From Leeuwenhoekiella marinoflava DSM 3653 (lineage in GTDB: Bacteria; Bacteroidota; Bacteroidia; Flavobacteriales; Flavobacteriaceae): a stretch of 64,000 bases of DNA. The position numbers and the translations under genes are program-made. Under the pieces are notes generated by a model that did not search any database, had not been told where the DNA came from, and was given only the letters and a program-made list of their open reading frames with translations. How positions within the stretch are numbered: the stretch's first letter is position 1; every line of letters starts with the position of its first letter. This document shows positions 18,394-28,321 of the stretch, in pieces. Where the stretch lies: the NCBI RefSeq assembly GCF_900129005.1, contig NZ_FQUN01000004.1:248001-312000 (forward strand), written 5' to 3'.

Positions 18394-18557
18394 ATCAAAA
18401 TTAATATTATACTAAGAAATGACACTATTGCTTTTATTTTTTCTTGTTTTATTATTTTAACAGGGAATGCACAACAGCTTGAAGTATCTGCTGTTGTGAT
18501 TGATGATCAATCCACTCCATTGTCAGAGGTTTCTGTTCAAATCAAGACTACAGACCA
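18394..18557 (+). pseudogene. decayed 5' fragment of an outer-membrane receptor (TonB/beta-barrel family)
   Basis: Reading from 18394, an open frame without a normal start codon (ATC where ATG might have been) encodes a signal-peptide-like IFSCFIILTGNAQQ followed by LEVSAVVIDDQSTPLSEVSV. That is the usual beginning of a Bacteroidetes outer-membrane protein with a carboxypeptidase-regulatory-like domain. Homology stops near 18557, where transposase-like sequence begins in a different frame. The remaining receptor (some 700 codons expected) is absent on either side. I infer a gene truncated by a mobile element and then eroded. Relic call is moderately sure, exact family less so. Confidence 0.5.
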
Positions 18558-19010
18558 ATCCATCCAGACAATCTGTTCTATAATAAAGAAACCGATACGT
18601 ATTGCTGTCTGATGGGCCAGGCGATGAAGAAAATCGGATGCTACCAAAGTGAAACGAAGAATGGTTTTAAGCAGCAGATTCATCGTTACCATGCCGTCAA
18701 CTGCCAAGGATGCCCCAGCTGCTATAAAGTCAAAGGGAACAGGGCTATCGGACGCAATTACAACCTGATTCGTCTCAAGAAAAAGACCAGAGATCTACTC
18801 TTAAGTGAATAACTAATAGCACATCGCAAAAGAAGATGCTGGGATGTAGAAACAGTCTTTGGAAATATCAAGCAAAATACGGGCTTCAAGCGTTTTATGC
18901 ACAGGGGAATGGATAAAGTAATTACTGAAATAGGCTTAATAACTATGGCGCACAATTTAAAGGAGTTCAGTATAGGAACAGTAAAGGCTATCCTTGTCTT
19001 TTTTATTTAA
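18558..19010 (+). pseudogene. 3' remnant of an IS1182-type transposase
   Basis: The plus-strand frame starting at 18558 reads IHPDNLFYNKETDTYCCLMG, then a Cys-rich NCQGCPSCYK segment and GNRAIGRNYNLIRLKKKT. It meets an in-frame TAA at 18810-18812 and continues in the same frame as IAHRKRRCWDVETVFGNIKQ and TEIGLITMAHNLKEFS to a stop at 19008-19010. This is the C-terminal third of DDE transposases of the IS1182 group as found in Bacteroidetes (AHRKKR-DVE-VFGNIK motif with the late catalytic Glu). It is 5'-truncated, carries a nonsense codon, and seems to lack a few residues in the Cys cluster. No terminal inverted repeats or target duplication were recognised. Inactive relic. Confidence 0.85.
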
Positions 19011-19022
19011 TAGTTTTCCGTT

Positions 19023-19244
19023 CTAATCGTTAAATAAAGCGCTCATAATTCTTCTTAAACCTTTGAATGCAAAAAATATAGCCAGAGTGGCAAATGCGAT
19101 GCCTAAAACTAAAACCGGAATATAAAGTGGATGCTCTTTGTTCTTAAAGGCTTGGTAGATTATTCCTGGGCCTGTAAACATAAATAATAAGGACATAGCC
19201 ATAGTGCGTACGCCTTTTGCCAAAGCTTCTTTGTTAGTTGCCAT
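19023..19244 (-). CDS. DUF6095 family small membrane protein
   Basis: 73-aa protein with two predicted transmembrane helices (about 14-32 and 40-60) and a basic C-terminal GLRRIMSALFND. It is the flavobacterial DUF6095 type, usually encoded right after murQ; function unknown. Its start overlaps the murQ stop by 11 bp, so expression is coupled to murQ. It lies directly beside the transposase relic (12 bp away) but is intact. Confidence 0.75.
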   Translation of the reverse strand: MATNKEALAKGVRTMAMSLLFMFTGPGIIYQAFKNKEHPLYIPVLVLGIAFATLAIFFAFKGLRRIMSALFND

Positions 19245-20052
19245 TTAAGTAAAATGTTATTGCAGCTCGTACGGAGCCGTATTCTTTTAAAAGTCGTTCT
19301 GCTTCTGAGTGATCAACAGGTATTTCTGCTTGAATCATTCTGATTCCGCGGTCTACAAGTTTATCATTACTGAGCTGCATATCTACCATTTTATTTCCTC
19401 TTACTTTACCCAATTGAATCATCGTGGCGGTTGAGATCATATTAAGAACCAACTTCTGAGCGGTTCCTGCTTTCATGCGACTGCTTCCGGTTACAAATTC
19501 TGGTCCTACGATCACTTCTATAGGATATTTTGCAGCTACTGAAATAGGGCAAGAAGCATTACACGTAATACTTCCGGTAGGGATATTATGTTCTGTACAA
19601 ATATTCAATGCATGCAAAACATAGGGAGTAGTACCTGACGCAGCTATACCAATTACAAAATCATTCTCATTGATATTAAAGCCTTGAAGATCTGCCCAAC
19701 CCTGAGTGGCACTGTCTTCGGCATTTTCTACCGCTTTTCTTATAGCAGCTTCACCACCGGCGATAAGTCCAATTACCAATTCGTGAGACACACCAAAAGT
19801 AGGCGGGCATTCAGAAGCGTCAACTACACCAAGCCTCCCGCTAGTTCCTGCTCCCATGTAAAACAGACGACCTCCTTTTTTGAGTTGGATAACAACTTGC
19901 TCAACTAATTCTTCAATTTGTGGTAACGCTTTTTCTACAGCTAGAGGTACGGTTTTATCTTCAGTATTTATATTAGTTAGGAGTTGAGAAACACTCATAT
20001 TTTCTAACTCATTGTATTTTGAATCTTGTTCTGTAATTTTTGTAAAACTCAT
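19234..20052 (-). CDS. murQ: N-acetylmuramic acid 6-phosphate etherase
   Basis: 272-aa cytosolic enzyme that cleaves the lactyl ether of MurNAc-6-P, giving GlcNAc-6-P, in cell-wall recycling. The SIS sugar-phosphate isomerase domain has the MurQ signature YMGAGTSGRLGVVDASECPP, followed by GLIAGGEAAIRKAVENAED, GIAASGTTPYVLHAL and TGSSRMKAGTAQKLVLNM. Length is slightly below the 300 aa of enterobacterial forms. Co-transcribed with DUF6095. Upstream promoter not recognised. Confidence 0.96.
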   Translation of the reverse strand: MSFTKITEQDSKYNELENMSVSQLLTNINTEDKTVPLAVEKALPQIEELVEQVVIQLKKGGRLFYMGAGTSGRLGVVDASECPPTFGVSHELVIGLIAGGEAAIRKAVENAEDSATQGWADLQGFNINENDFVIGIAASGTTPYVLHALNICTEHNIPTGSITCNASCPISVAAKYPIEVIVGPEFVTGSSRMKAGTAQKLVLNMISTATMIQLGKVRGNKMVDMQLSNDKLVDRGIRMIQAEIPVDHSEAERLLKEYGSVRAAITFYLNGN

Positions 20053-20152
20053 AATTAGATAGAAGATTGTGCTTTTTTATCGGAATGAATCTAAAATTTA
20101 TTTGTGTAAATAAAGGTTATAATATTCCGATGATTTCCACACGCAATTTAAG

Positions 20153-20962
20153 CTATTCAATAATTATAGACTCTGAATAGGTCTGAGTGATTATAAAATA
20201 GCCCAGAGGATAATTGTTTTCATCTGTTTCATTTGTAACATTTCCTCTTATTTCTGAAGGAGGAGCTGTAAATGGATTGCCTGAAGCTTGCCCAGATTGA
20301 TTAATTATGATGCTCATATAATCAAAAAAAGATTTGTCAATACCCATCAACTTAATGTTTACTGTGTCCTGCGGGTTTAAATCTTCGTAGAAATAAGAGA
20401 ACGAAAAATCCTGATTTTTGTAAAATGTATCTTCACTGGTTAAATAATTGCCCAGATCCAGATCAAAAAGGTAGAAGTCATCCTGATTCTGTGCATCAGT
20501 GTAATTAATAATAACTTCGGTTTCATCCCCTGAAAATAGGCTTCCATCCCCTTGAATTATTGAATTTATAGGCACAGCCGGAATAAATTTAGCATCAGAT
20601 ATGTAAACCTCGTCATTATAAAAAATAGTCAGTCTTAAGGAGTCTTGCTCCATAACATCACGCGGAATTGTATTAGAGTAAAATCCGTTTCCTTGTGAGT
20701 TTAAAGTAAACGTATTTTCTAAATTGTTTAAGTTGACAAGCGCATCATTTACTGTAGGTACAGAATCTGCAAAATATTCCGCAGTAAGTGTCAACCGCAA
20801 TCTGACTTCAGTAAGAAATGTCTCAGCATCCGGAATTCTCATCAATGCATCAACGACCAATCGCTCTTGGGTTTCCGGTAAATCAACGTCAATAGTTTCT
20901 TGGCAGGAAAAGCATGTGATTCCTATAAAAAGTGCTGCAAAAATTGAATATAAGTGTTTCAT
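20153..20962 (-). CDS. DUF4249 lipoprotein, partner of TonB-dependent receptor
   Basis: 269-aa lipoprotein with signal MKHLYSIFAALFIGITCFSC (lipid-Cys20) and the DUF4249 opening CQETIDVDLPETQERLVVDA. The rest is beta-rich with acidic loops. In Bacteroidetes this family is coded next to a TonB-dependent receptor, as here: its start and the receptor stop share one base (20962). The pair probably forms a surface uptake or sensing complex, analogous to SusC/SusD in arrangement but without SusD similarity. The cargo is unknown. Confidence 0.85.
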   Translation of the reverse strand: MKHLYSIFAALFIGITCFSCQETIDVDLPETQERLVVDALMRIPDAETFLTEVRLRLTLTAEYFADSVPTVNDALVNLNNLENTFTLNSQGNGFYSNTIPRDVMEQDSLRLTIFYNDEVYISDAKFIPAVPINSIIQGDGSLFSGDETEVIINYTDAQNQDDFYLFDLDLGNYLTSEDTFYKNQDFSFSYFYEDLNPQDTVNIKLMGIDKSFFDYMSIIINQSGQASGNPFTAPPSEIRGNVTNETDENNYPLGYFIITQTYSESIIIE

Positions 20963-23325
20963 TAGAACTTAAAATTATAGGTTACTGAAGGAAGAATACC
21001 AAAAATTGAAGTTTTTACAGCTTCATTTTGTCTGGTGTCTTCATTGGTTCTAAAATTAATCGAAGCGGCATTCATTCGGTTATAAACGTTGTATATACTA
21101 AAAACCCATTCTCCTTTCAATTTGCGATTTTTGTTATTTGAAGGAGTTAAAGTCGCTGAAATATCTAAGCGATTGTAGGAGGGAAGTCGCTCTTGATTAC
21201 GCATTCCGTAGTTTGAAATAGATAAACCCTGAAACTGAGATTGACTCACCGGATAATTAGTAGGTTGCCCGGTCTGAAAAATAAAATTGGCATTGAAGTT
21301 CCATTTTTTACTGAGTTCATAATTTATATAGGCGCTAATATCGTGCGTTTTATCATATGCTGAAGCGTACCAGTTTCCGTTATTAATTCCGATTTCTTCT
21401 GGAATACGTCCCGGAGTTTGTTGTTCGCTTCTCGATAAAGTGTAAGCCAACCAGCCTGTAAGCACTCCGTCGTTTTTACGAGCTAAAAATTCAAGACCAT
21501 AAGCTCTTGCTTTTCCGTTTAATATTTCACCTTCAATAGCATCATTTGCTATAAGCTGAGCACCATTGCGGTAATCCAATCTATTCTGAATGTCTTTATA
21601 GAAAACTTCAGTTTCCACAGAATAGGCTCCATCATTAATTTCTCTGAAATATCCTAAAGCATATTGATCGAGCAACTGTGGTTTTAAATACGGTCCGCTG
21701 GGGGCATAAACATCAAGCGGAGTAGGGGAATTGGTGTTTGAAATAAGATGTAAGTATTGCGCCATTCTGTTGTAGCTGGCTTTTACAGCGCTTTTTTTGC
21801 TCAATACGTAAGACAAAGAAGCGCGAGGTTCAAAGTTGGTAAAATTAGCAAGCGTGCCGGTATTTAATAAGGTATCTGTTACGGGGGCCGTCTGATAAAT
21901 CTTTAAATCTGAATTAAAAATTAGTGGATTATCGTCTGCATATATATTTAAGGCTTCCTGGCCTAAACGTGTAAAATGACTGATTCTAAAGCCATATCTT
22001 AGCGTCAAATTATCCGTCAGATCTTGTTCTGCTTCGGCGTAGACCGAAAATTCATTTGCAAATTTATGCGTGAGCTGTGAGGCTATAATTCCTGAATCTG
22101 GTCGATTAGGTTTTATGGTTGCCGGATTGAAGCGATGGTAGATTTCATTAACTCCGTAACTCAGTTTCAGATTTGAATTGATATACTGCTGAAAATCATA
22201 TTTAAGGTTAAAATTGCGAATCCCGGAATCATATTGAAAGCCTACAAAATCGAGTAGCAAACCGTAATAGTAGTCAGAATAGATGAGTGATAAATTAGAA
22301 AATAGCTTATCGGTAAACAGGTGATTCCATCTTAAATTGATAGTAGCATTTCCATACGTATTTATAAAACTTTCGCTAACGCTGAACAAGTCCCGACCAA
22401 AATAACCAGATAGATATAAGCTGTTATAATCGTTAAATTTATAATTGAGTTTGGTGTTAAGATCGTAGAAATAGGCTTTATTATCCAGATCAAAAAGCGG
22501 AAGAAATAAATGCGCATACGAGGCTCTACCACCTATTAAAAAGGCCGATTTATCCTTAACTATTGGGCCTTCTAAAAGCAACCTGCTCGCGACTGCACCA
22601 ATTCCGCCACTGGCGTGAAATTCTTTGCTGTTTCCTTCTTTCTGATAGATATCTAAAACTGAAGAAATCCTACCACCATAACGAGCGGGAATACCTCCTT
22701 TATAAAGTTTTAGGTCTTTGATCGCATCCGGATTAAATACCGAAAAGAAACCGAAAAGATGCGACGAATTGAAAATAATTGCCTCGTCCAGAAGTATGAG
22801 GTTTTGATCTACTGCGCCACCACGTACATTAAATCCTGAAGCTCCTTCGCCAGCACTGGTAACTCCCGGAAGCAGTAGAATAGACTTAATAACATCTGCC
22901 TCTCCCAGAACAACTGGGATCTGTTTTATGGTGGAAGCCGTAAGCGCATTCACGCTCATTTGCGGTTTACGAATACTGAGTTTTTCAATATTCTCTTCAA
23001 TGATAACTTCGTCTAATGTCTGGGTAGATTCTTCTATGATCAGGTTTAATTTCTTGTTTTGATTCAGATCTATAGTTTGTGTTACCGGCTGAAAGCCTAT
23101 AAAACTTATCTGAAGTGTGTAGCTTCCTTTAGGTAAAGTTATGGAGTAGAAGCCGTACTCGTTTGTGACCGTTCCTTTATTGAGACCTGGTATGAGTACA
23201 TTAACACCTATTAAAGTTTCATTAGAAGAAGCGGCACTTACAACACCGCTTAACGTGTAATTTTCTTGAGACCAAGCAGTTGAAATTGCAAATAGTAATA
23301 AAAGCGCGTAAATATTCTTAATCAC
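20962..23325 (-). CDS. TonB-dependent receptor with carboxypeptidase-regulatory-like N-domain
   Basis: Outer-membrane transporter of about 787 aa. Signal peptide NIYALLLLFAISTAWSQ, then a CarboxypepD_reg-like domain (about 22-105; NETLIGVNVLIPGLNKGTVT), plug (about 120-225; GFNVRGGAVDQNLILLDEA, KLYKGGIPARYGGRISSVLD) and a long barrel ending SVTYNFKF with a terminal Phe as expected for BAM recognition. The frame is open to a TTG at 23337, but the -7 box TATTTTTG (23335-23342) overlaps that TTG, so I choose the in-frame GTG at 23323-23325. Operon with DUF4249. Substrate not predictable. Confidence 0.9.
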   Translation of the reverse strand: MIKNIYALLLLFAISTAWSQENYTLSGVVSAASSNETLIGVNVLIPGLNKGTVTNEYGFYSITLPKGSYTLQISFIGFQPVTQTIDLNQNKKLNLIIEESTQTLDEVIIEENIEKLSIRKPQMSVNALTASTIKQIPVVLGEADVIKSILLLPGVTSAGEGASGFNVRGGAVDQNLILLDEAIIFNSSHLFGFFSVFNPDAIKDLKLYKGGIPARYGGRISSVLDIYQKEGNSKEFHASGGIGAVASRLLLEGPIVKDKSAFLIGGRASYAHLFLPLFDLDNKAYFYDLNTKLNYKFNDYNSLYLSGYFGRDLFSVSESFINTYGNATINLRWNHLFTDKLFSNLSLIYSDYYYGLLLDFVGFQYDSGIRNFNLKYDFQQYINSNLKLSYGVNEIYHRFNPATIKPNRPDSGIIASQLTHKFANEFSVYAEAEQDLTDNLTLRYGFRISHFTRLGQEALNIYADDNPLIFNSDLKIYQTAPVTDTLLNTGTLANFTNFEPRASLSYVLSKKSAVKASYNRMAQYLHLISNTNSPTPLDVYAPSGPYLKPQLLDQYALGYFREINDGAYSVETEVFYKDIQNRLDYRNGAQLIANDAIEGEILNGKARAYGLEFLARKNDGVLTGWLAYTLSRSEQQTPGRIPEEIGINNGNWYASAYDKTHDISAYINYELSKKWNFNANFIFQTGQPTNYPVSQSQFQGLSISNYGMRNQERLPSYNRLDISATLTPSNNKNRKLKGEWVFSIYNVYNRMNAASINFRTNEDTRQNEAVKTSIFGILPSVTYNFKF

Positions 23326-23334
23326 GTTTTTAAT

Positions 23335-23363
23335 CAAAAATAAGAGACTTGATGAATTAACAA
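23335..23363 (-). promoter_or_regulatory. promoter of the TonB receptor/DUF4249 operon
   Basis: On the reverse strand a TTG (23361-23363) is followed after 18 nt by TATTTTTG (23335-23342), fitting the Bacteroidetes -33/-7 layout. The -7 box overlaps the annotatable TTG start, which argues for the GTG 9 nt further on and a very short leader. Confidence 0.6.
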
Positions 23364-23390
23364 GGTATTTTAAGAAAACATATAGAAATA

Positions 23391-23421
23391 AAAAAGGGTT
23401 CCCTAGATAGGGAGCCCTTTT
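23391..23421 (-). terminator. terminator of icd
   Basis: Hairpin aaaaagggttccct (23391-23404) / agggagccctttt (23409-23421) with a 4-nt loop, followed on the minus strand by a T run. Located about 20 bp after the icd stop. Confidence 0.88.
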
Positions 23422-23441
23422 TGTAAATAAGCTTTATGCCT

Positions 23442-25724
<2,283 letters not shown>

Positions 25725-25769
25725 CTAAGTATATTTAAAAATTTTATTTTAAGAAAAATTAGTGGTTTG

Positions 25770-25777
25770 CAAATATA
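25770..25777 (-). promoter_or_regulatory. -7 promoter box of icd
   Basis: Reverse strand TATATTTG (TAnnTTTG) about 100 nt before the icd ATG, implying a leader of roughly 95 nt. The -33 region has no exact TTTG. Confidence 0.45.
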
Positions 25778-25892
25778 GAATTTTATAGCAGATTTTAACA
25801 GCTAAATTCTTCTTAAAGCCCTAATAATACGGTAGACCGAAAGCAATTTAGAGAATTAAGTCTTGAATAGGGTTTGTGTAGTGAACTAAAAA

Positions 25893-25930
25893 AAGCTCTG
25901 TTGAGATATTTAAATTTCTCAACAGAGCTT
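25893..25930 (-). terminator. orphan terminator hairpin
   Basis: A 14-bp perfect inverted repeat, aagctctgttgaga (25893-25906) / tctcaacagagctt (25917-25930). On the minus strand it is followed by a T run (A run at 25888-25894). No intact gene ends here on that strand; the nearest open frame is the relic at 25947-26126. Confidence 0.8.
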
Positions 25931-25946
25931 CTGATGTTTTGATTTT

Positions 25947-26126
25947 TTACCAGTGAACCCTTGAAGTTCCTAAGACAAGAATATTAGTACTTATACCGTA
26001 AATCAACACATAGAGATTAGTTTTTTCTAATCCCAATCCAATACCTTTATTTAAAATTACTGCTAAACAGTGATAACGATATTGGTAAAATAAGAATGCA
26101 ATTATAAAATAGCACTCTTGAAACGT
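25947..26126 (-). pseudogene. possible relic of a minus-strand gene between rplS and icd
   Basis: A 59-codon open frame with no start codon ends in TAA at 25947-25949, 17 bp before a good terminator. The translation has hydrophobic N-terminal residues (IIAFLFYQYRYHCLAVIL) and ends TNILVLGTSRVHW. The I-L-V-L-G-x-S-R motif is like the N-terminal strand of SGNH/GDSL-like or related Bacteroidetes hypothetical proteins (LILGSSRA). It may be a small surviving piece of a decayed gene whose terminator outlived it. Evidence is thin; it could be chance in AT-rich DNA. Confidence 0.28.
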
Positions 26127-26243
26127 TTAGTGGAACTAAGTTAATGAAAATATTTAAAACGTTGTAGTTAAATTGAATATTTTGTTAACTTCTTATAAAC
26201 CAATGTTGTTAACATTTGTTAGTAACTTGTTGCTTTAAACTAA

Positions 26244-26268
26244 AAATGCTCCTCAATGAGGAGCATTT
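26244..26268 (-). terminator. terminator of rplS
   Basis: Hairpin aaatgctcct (26244-26253) / aggagcattt (26259-26268) with a 5-nt loop; on the minus strand followed by TTTTAG. About 20 bp after the rplS stop. Confidence 0.85.
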
Positions 26269-26290
26269 AAAATATATTCTAAAAGAAAGA

Positions 26291-26641
26291 TTATTTTCTA
26301 ATTTCTTTGATTCTTGCTTTCTTACCAGTAAGACCTCTGAAATAGTAAATACGTGATCTACGAACTTTACCTTTTTTGTTGATTTCAACTTTTTGAAGAG
26401 CTGGCATGTTGATTGGGAAAATACGTTCAACACCTACAGTACCAGACATTTTTCTGATAGTGAATGTTTTTGTAACTCCTGTACCACGTACCTGAATAAC
26501 AACACCTCTAAAGAACTGTGTACGTACTTTTTCACCTTCACGAATTTCATAATACACAGTGATAGTGTCACCTGCGCTAAATTCGGGGAATTCTTTTTTC
26601 TCTACAAATTCGTTTTGTACAAAACTGATTAAATCTTCCAT
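26291..26641 (-). CDS. rplS: 50S ribosomal protein L19
   Basis: 116-aa ribosomal protein at the 30S/50S interface. Family hallmarks: FSAGDTITVYYEIREGEKVR near the N-terminus, FRGVVIQVRGTG, FTIRKMSGTVGVERIFPINMP and a basic KKGKVRRSRIYYFRGLTGKK tail. Start at the ATG giving MEDLISFVQ is typical. It has its own promoter (26713-26742) and terminator, and lies downstream of trmD, the usual bacterial neighbour in the rpsP-rimM-trmD-rplS cluster. Confidence 0.98.
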   Translation of the reverse strand: MEDLISFVQNEFVEKKEFPEFSAGDTITVYYEIREGEKVRTQFFRGVVIQVRGTGVTKTFTIRKMSGTVGVERIFPINMPALQKVEINKKGKVRRSRIYYFRGLTGKKARIKEIRK

Positions 26642-26712
26642 TTTTAAGATTTTTTAAAGTTGTATAAAAGCAACATTCACGTACTTCGCCAGAGGTTGGT
26701 TCTATGAGGCTG

Positions 26713-26742
26713 CAAATTTACTATAAAAAACAAGTTGAACAA
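26713..26742 (-). promoter_or_regulatory. promoter of rplS
   Basis: Reverse strand TTG (26740-26742), 19-nt spacer, TAAATTTG (26713-26720): a good match to the Bacteroidetes -33/-7 promoter. It predicts a leader of about 65 nt before the rplS ATG; the leader could carry autoregulatory structure, but none was recognised. Confidence 0.6.
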
Positions 26743-26776
26743 TTGAAAATTCAATTTTTTTCAATCTTTATGAAAA

Positions 26777-27454
26777 TTAGTCTTTTAAAAGATCAGGTCT
26801 TCGCTTAAGTGTATGTTTATAAGCTTGTTCCTCACGCCAAGTTTCAATTTTAGGAGTGTTTCCCGAGGTAAGTATTTCAGGAACTTTCCAGCCTTTATAC
26901 TCAGCAGGTCTCGTATAAACGGGAGGAGCTAGCATATCATCTTGAAAAGAATCTGTTAATGCTGAAGTTTCATTACCTAAAACTCCGGGAATTAATCTAA
27001 TCACAGCATCACAAAGTATAAGAGCGCCCAGTTCACCACCGCTAAGTACATAATCTCCTATAGAAATCTCCCGAGTAATAAATTGATCACGTACCCGCTG
27101 ATCTACACCTTTATAATGACCACACAAAAGGATAATATTTTTTTGTAATGAAATCTGGTTAGCGATACCTTGATTTAAGGTTTCACCATCTGGAGTCAGA
27201 TAAATAATCTCATCGTAATCCCGCTCTGCCTTTAGTCCACTAATGCATTTATCAATAGGCTCAATCATCATAACCATACCAGCACCACCACCAAACTGAT
27301 AATCATCAACTTGTTTATAAGCGTTTGCGGTATAGTCTCTAAGATTGTGAAAGTGAACTTCTACAAGTCCTTTTGCAATAGAGCGCTGCATAATAGATGC
27401 TTCAAAAGGACTTTTTAAAAGATCAGGAACTACGGTGATGATGTCTATGCGCAT
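26777..27454 (-). CDS. trmD: tRNA (guanine-37-N1)-methyltransferase
   Basis: 225-aa SAM-dependent enzyme that makes m1G37 next to the anticodon and prevents frameshifting. The trefoil-knot motifs are visible: [44 protein letters not shown] and [17 protein letters not shown], with a C-terminal basic domain ([15 protein letters not shown]). Normal length. Followed by rplS after 135 bp that include the rplS promoter. Confidence 0.97.
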   Translation of the reverse strand: MRIDIITVVPDLLKSPFEASIMQRSIAKGLVEVHFHNLRDYTANAYKQVDDYQFGGGAGMVMMIEPIDKCISGLKAERDYDEIIYLTPDGETLNQGIANQISLQKNIILLCGHYKGVDQRVRDQFITREISIGDYVLSGGELGALILCDAVIRLIPGVLGNETSALTDSFQDDMLAPPVYTRPAEYKGWKVPEILTSGNTPKIETWREEQAYKHTLKRRPDLLKD

Positions 27455-27531
27455 AAAGCACGCTATAATTTATTAAAATGAATATAAATAAAGTATTGAC
27501 TTTTAGGAGTTAAACTTCAATATATGTAAGT

Positions 27532-28140
27532 TTATTTGTTATTATTTTTTACAGCTTTATTGCGTTCATCCTGAAGTAATCTACCCATTTTTTGCTCTTT
27601 TTCAAGTGCTTTTTTACGGTACTCTTCATATTCAGTCTCAACTTCAGCAAGCTTTTTACGAGCTTCCTGCGTATGTGCGTTACTTCCTTTAAATCTTAAA
27701 ATAAAGAAAACCAAAGCTAGAGCAAGGACAGCTACGATTCCCCACATCATTCCCATATAACCGCCTTTACTCATCGGCATTCCTAAGAAATAGATCGAGT
27801 CTTTTTCAGCGCGAGTTGTTTCAAGTGTATTTTCAGTTTCCTGTAAAGAATTTTTGAGTTCGCTAACTTTCGCTTGTTGTGAGTTTATTTGTTCTTGCAG
27901 TCTATTAATCTGCTCTTTTAAACCTGAAATACTATCTGCAGTATTACTTTTTAATTTTAAAAGTGAATTTTGATTAACCACTTTATATTCTTGAAAGTTA
28001 TTAGATTTCTCTAATAAGTCTTCAAATTGTTGTGAAATCGTGTTTACTTTAGGCTCAGTTGCCTGTGTTTGTTCTTCTTGTGCATTTGCTCCTGCAATTA
28101 CAAATAGTAAAAAAATTAAGCTGGTCTTTATAGTATTCAT
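27532..28140 (-). CDS. secreted-type coiled-coil protein with one membrane helix
   Basis: 202 aa. Signal peptide MNTIKTSLIFLLFVIAGANA, a helical coiled-coil-prone region (about 60-120; LKEQINRLQEQINSQQAKVSEL), a transmembrane helix (about 129-149; MGMMWGIVAVLALALVFFIL) and a charged C-terminal helix (EARKKLAEVETEYEEYRKK). In flavobacterial genomes this neighbour of trmD often inherits the label tRNA (guanine-N1)-methyltransferase, but nothing in the sequence supports that: there is no SAM or knot motif. Best called an uncharacterised inner-membrane coiled-coil protein. It lies 77 bp upstream of trmD on the same strand. Confidence 0.75.
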   Translation of the reverse strand: MNTIKTSLIFLLFVIAGANAQEEQTQATEPKVNTISQQFEDLLEKSNNFQEYKVVNQNSLLKLKSNTADSISGLKEQINRLQEQINSQQAKVSELKNSLQETENTLETTRAEKDSIYFLGMPMSKGGYMGMMWGIVAVLALALVFFILRFKGSNAHTQEARKKLAEVETEYEEYRKKALEKEQKMGRLLQDERNKAVKNNNK

Positions 28141-28205
28141 TTAGGCTAGTCGTTTTTCTGTTTTTGGGAAAACGGAACGCATCCCATCTTAGTATATTAA
28201 AAGTG

Positions 28206-28213
28206 CAAAAATA
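28206..28213 (-). promoter_or_regulatory. -7 promoter box of the coiled-coil gene (trmD upstream)
   Basis: Reverse strand TATTTTTG, matching TAnnTTTG, 65 nt before the ATG at 28140. It may drive the coiled-coil gene and trmD. No clear -33 element. Confidence 0.42.
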
Positions 28214-28321
28214 ATCAAATCATCTTGTTCTTACTGTTTATTCAGAATAAATAGAATGATTTTATAAAAACGCATATTTTGCTGAATATAGGAAGTTAAA
28301 AAAAGTTCACTTATCTTATTC

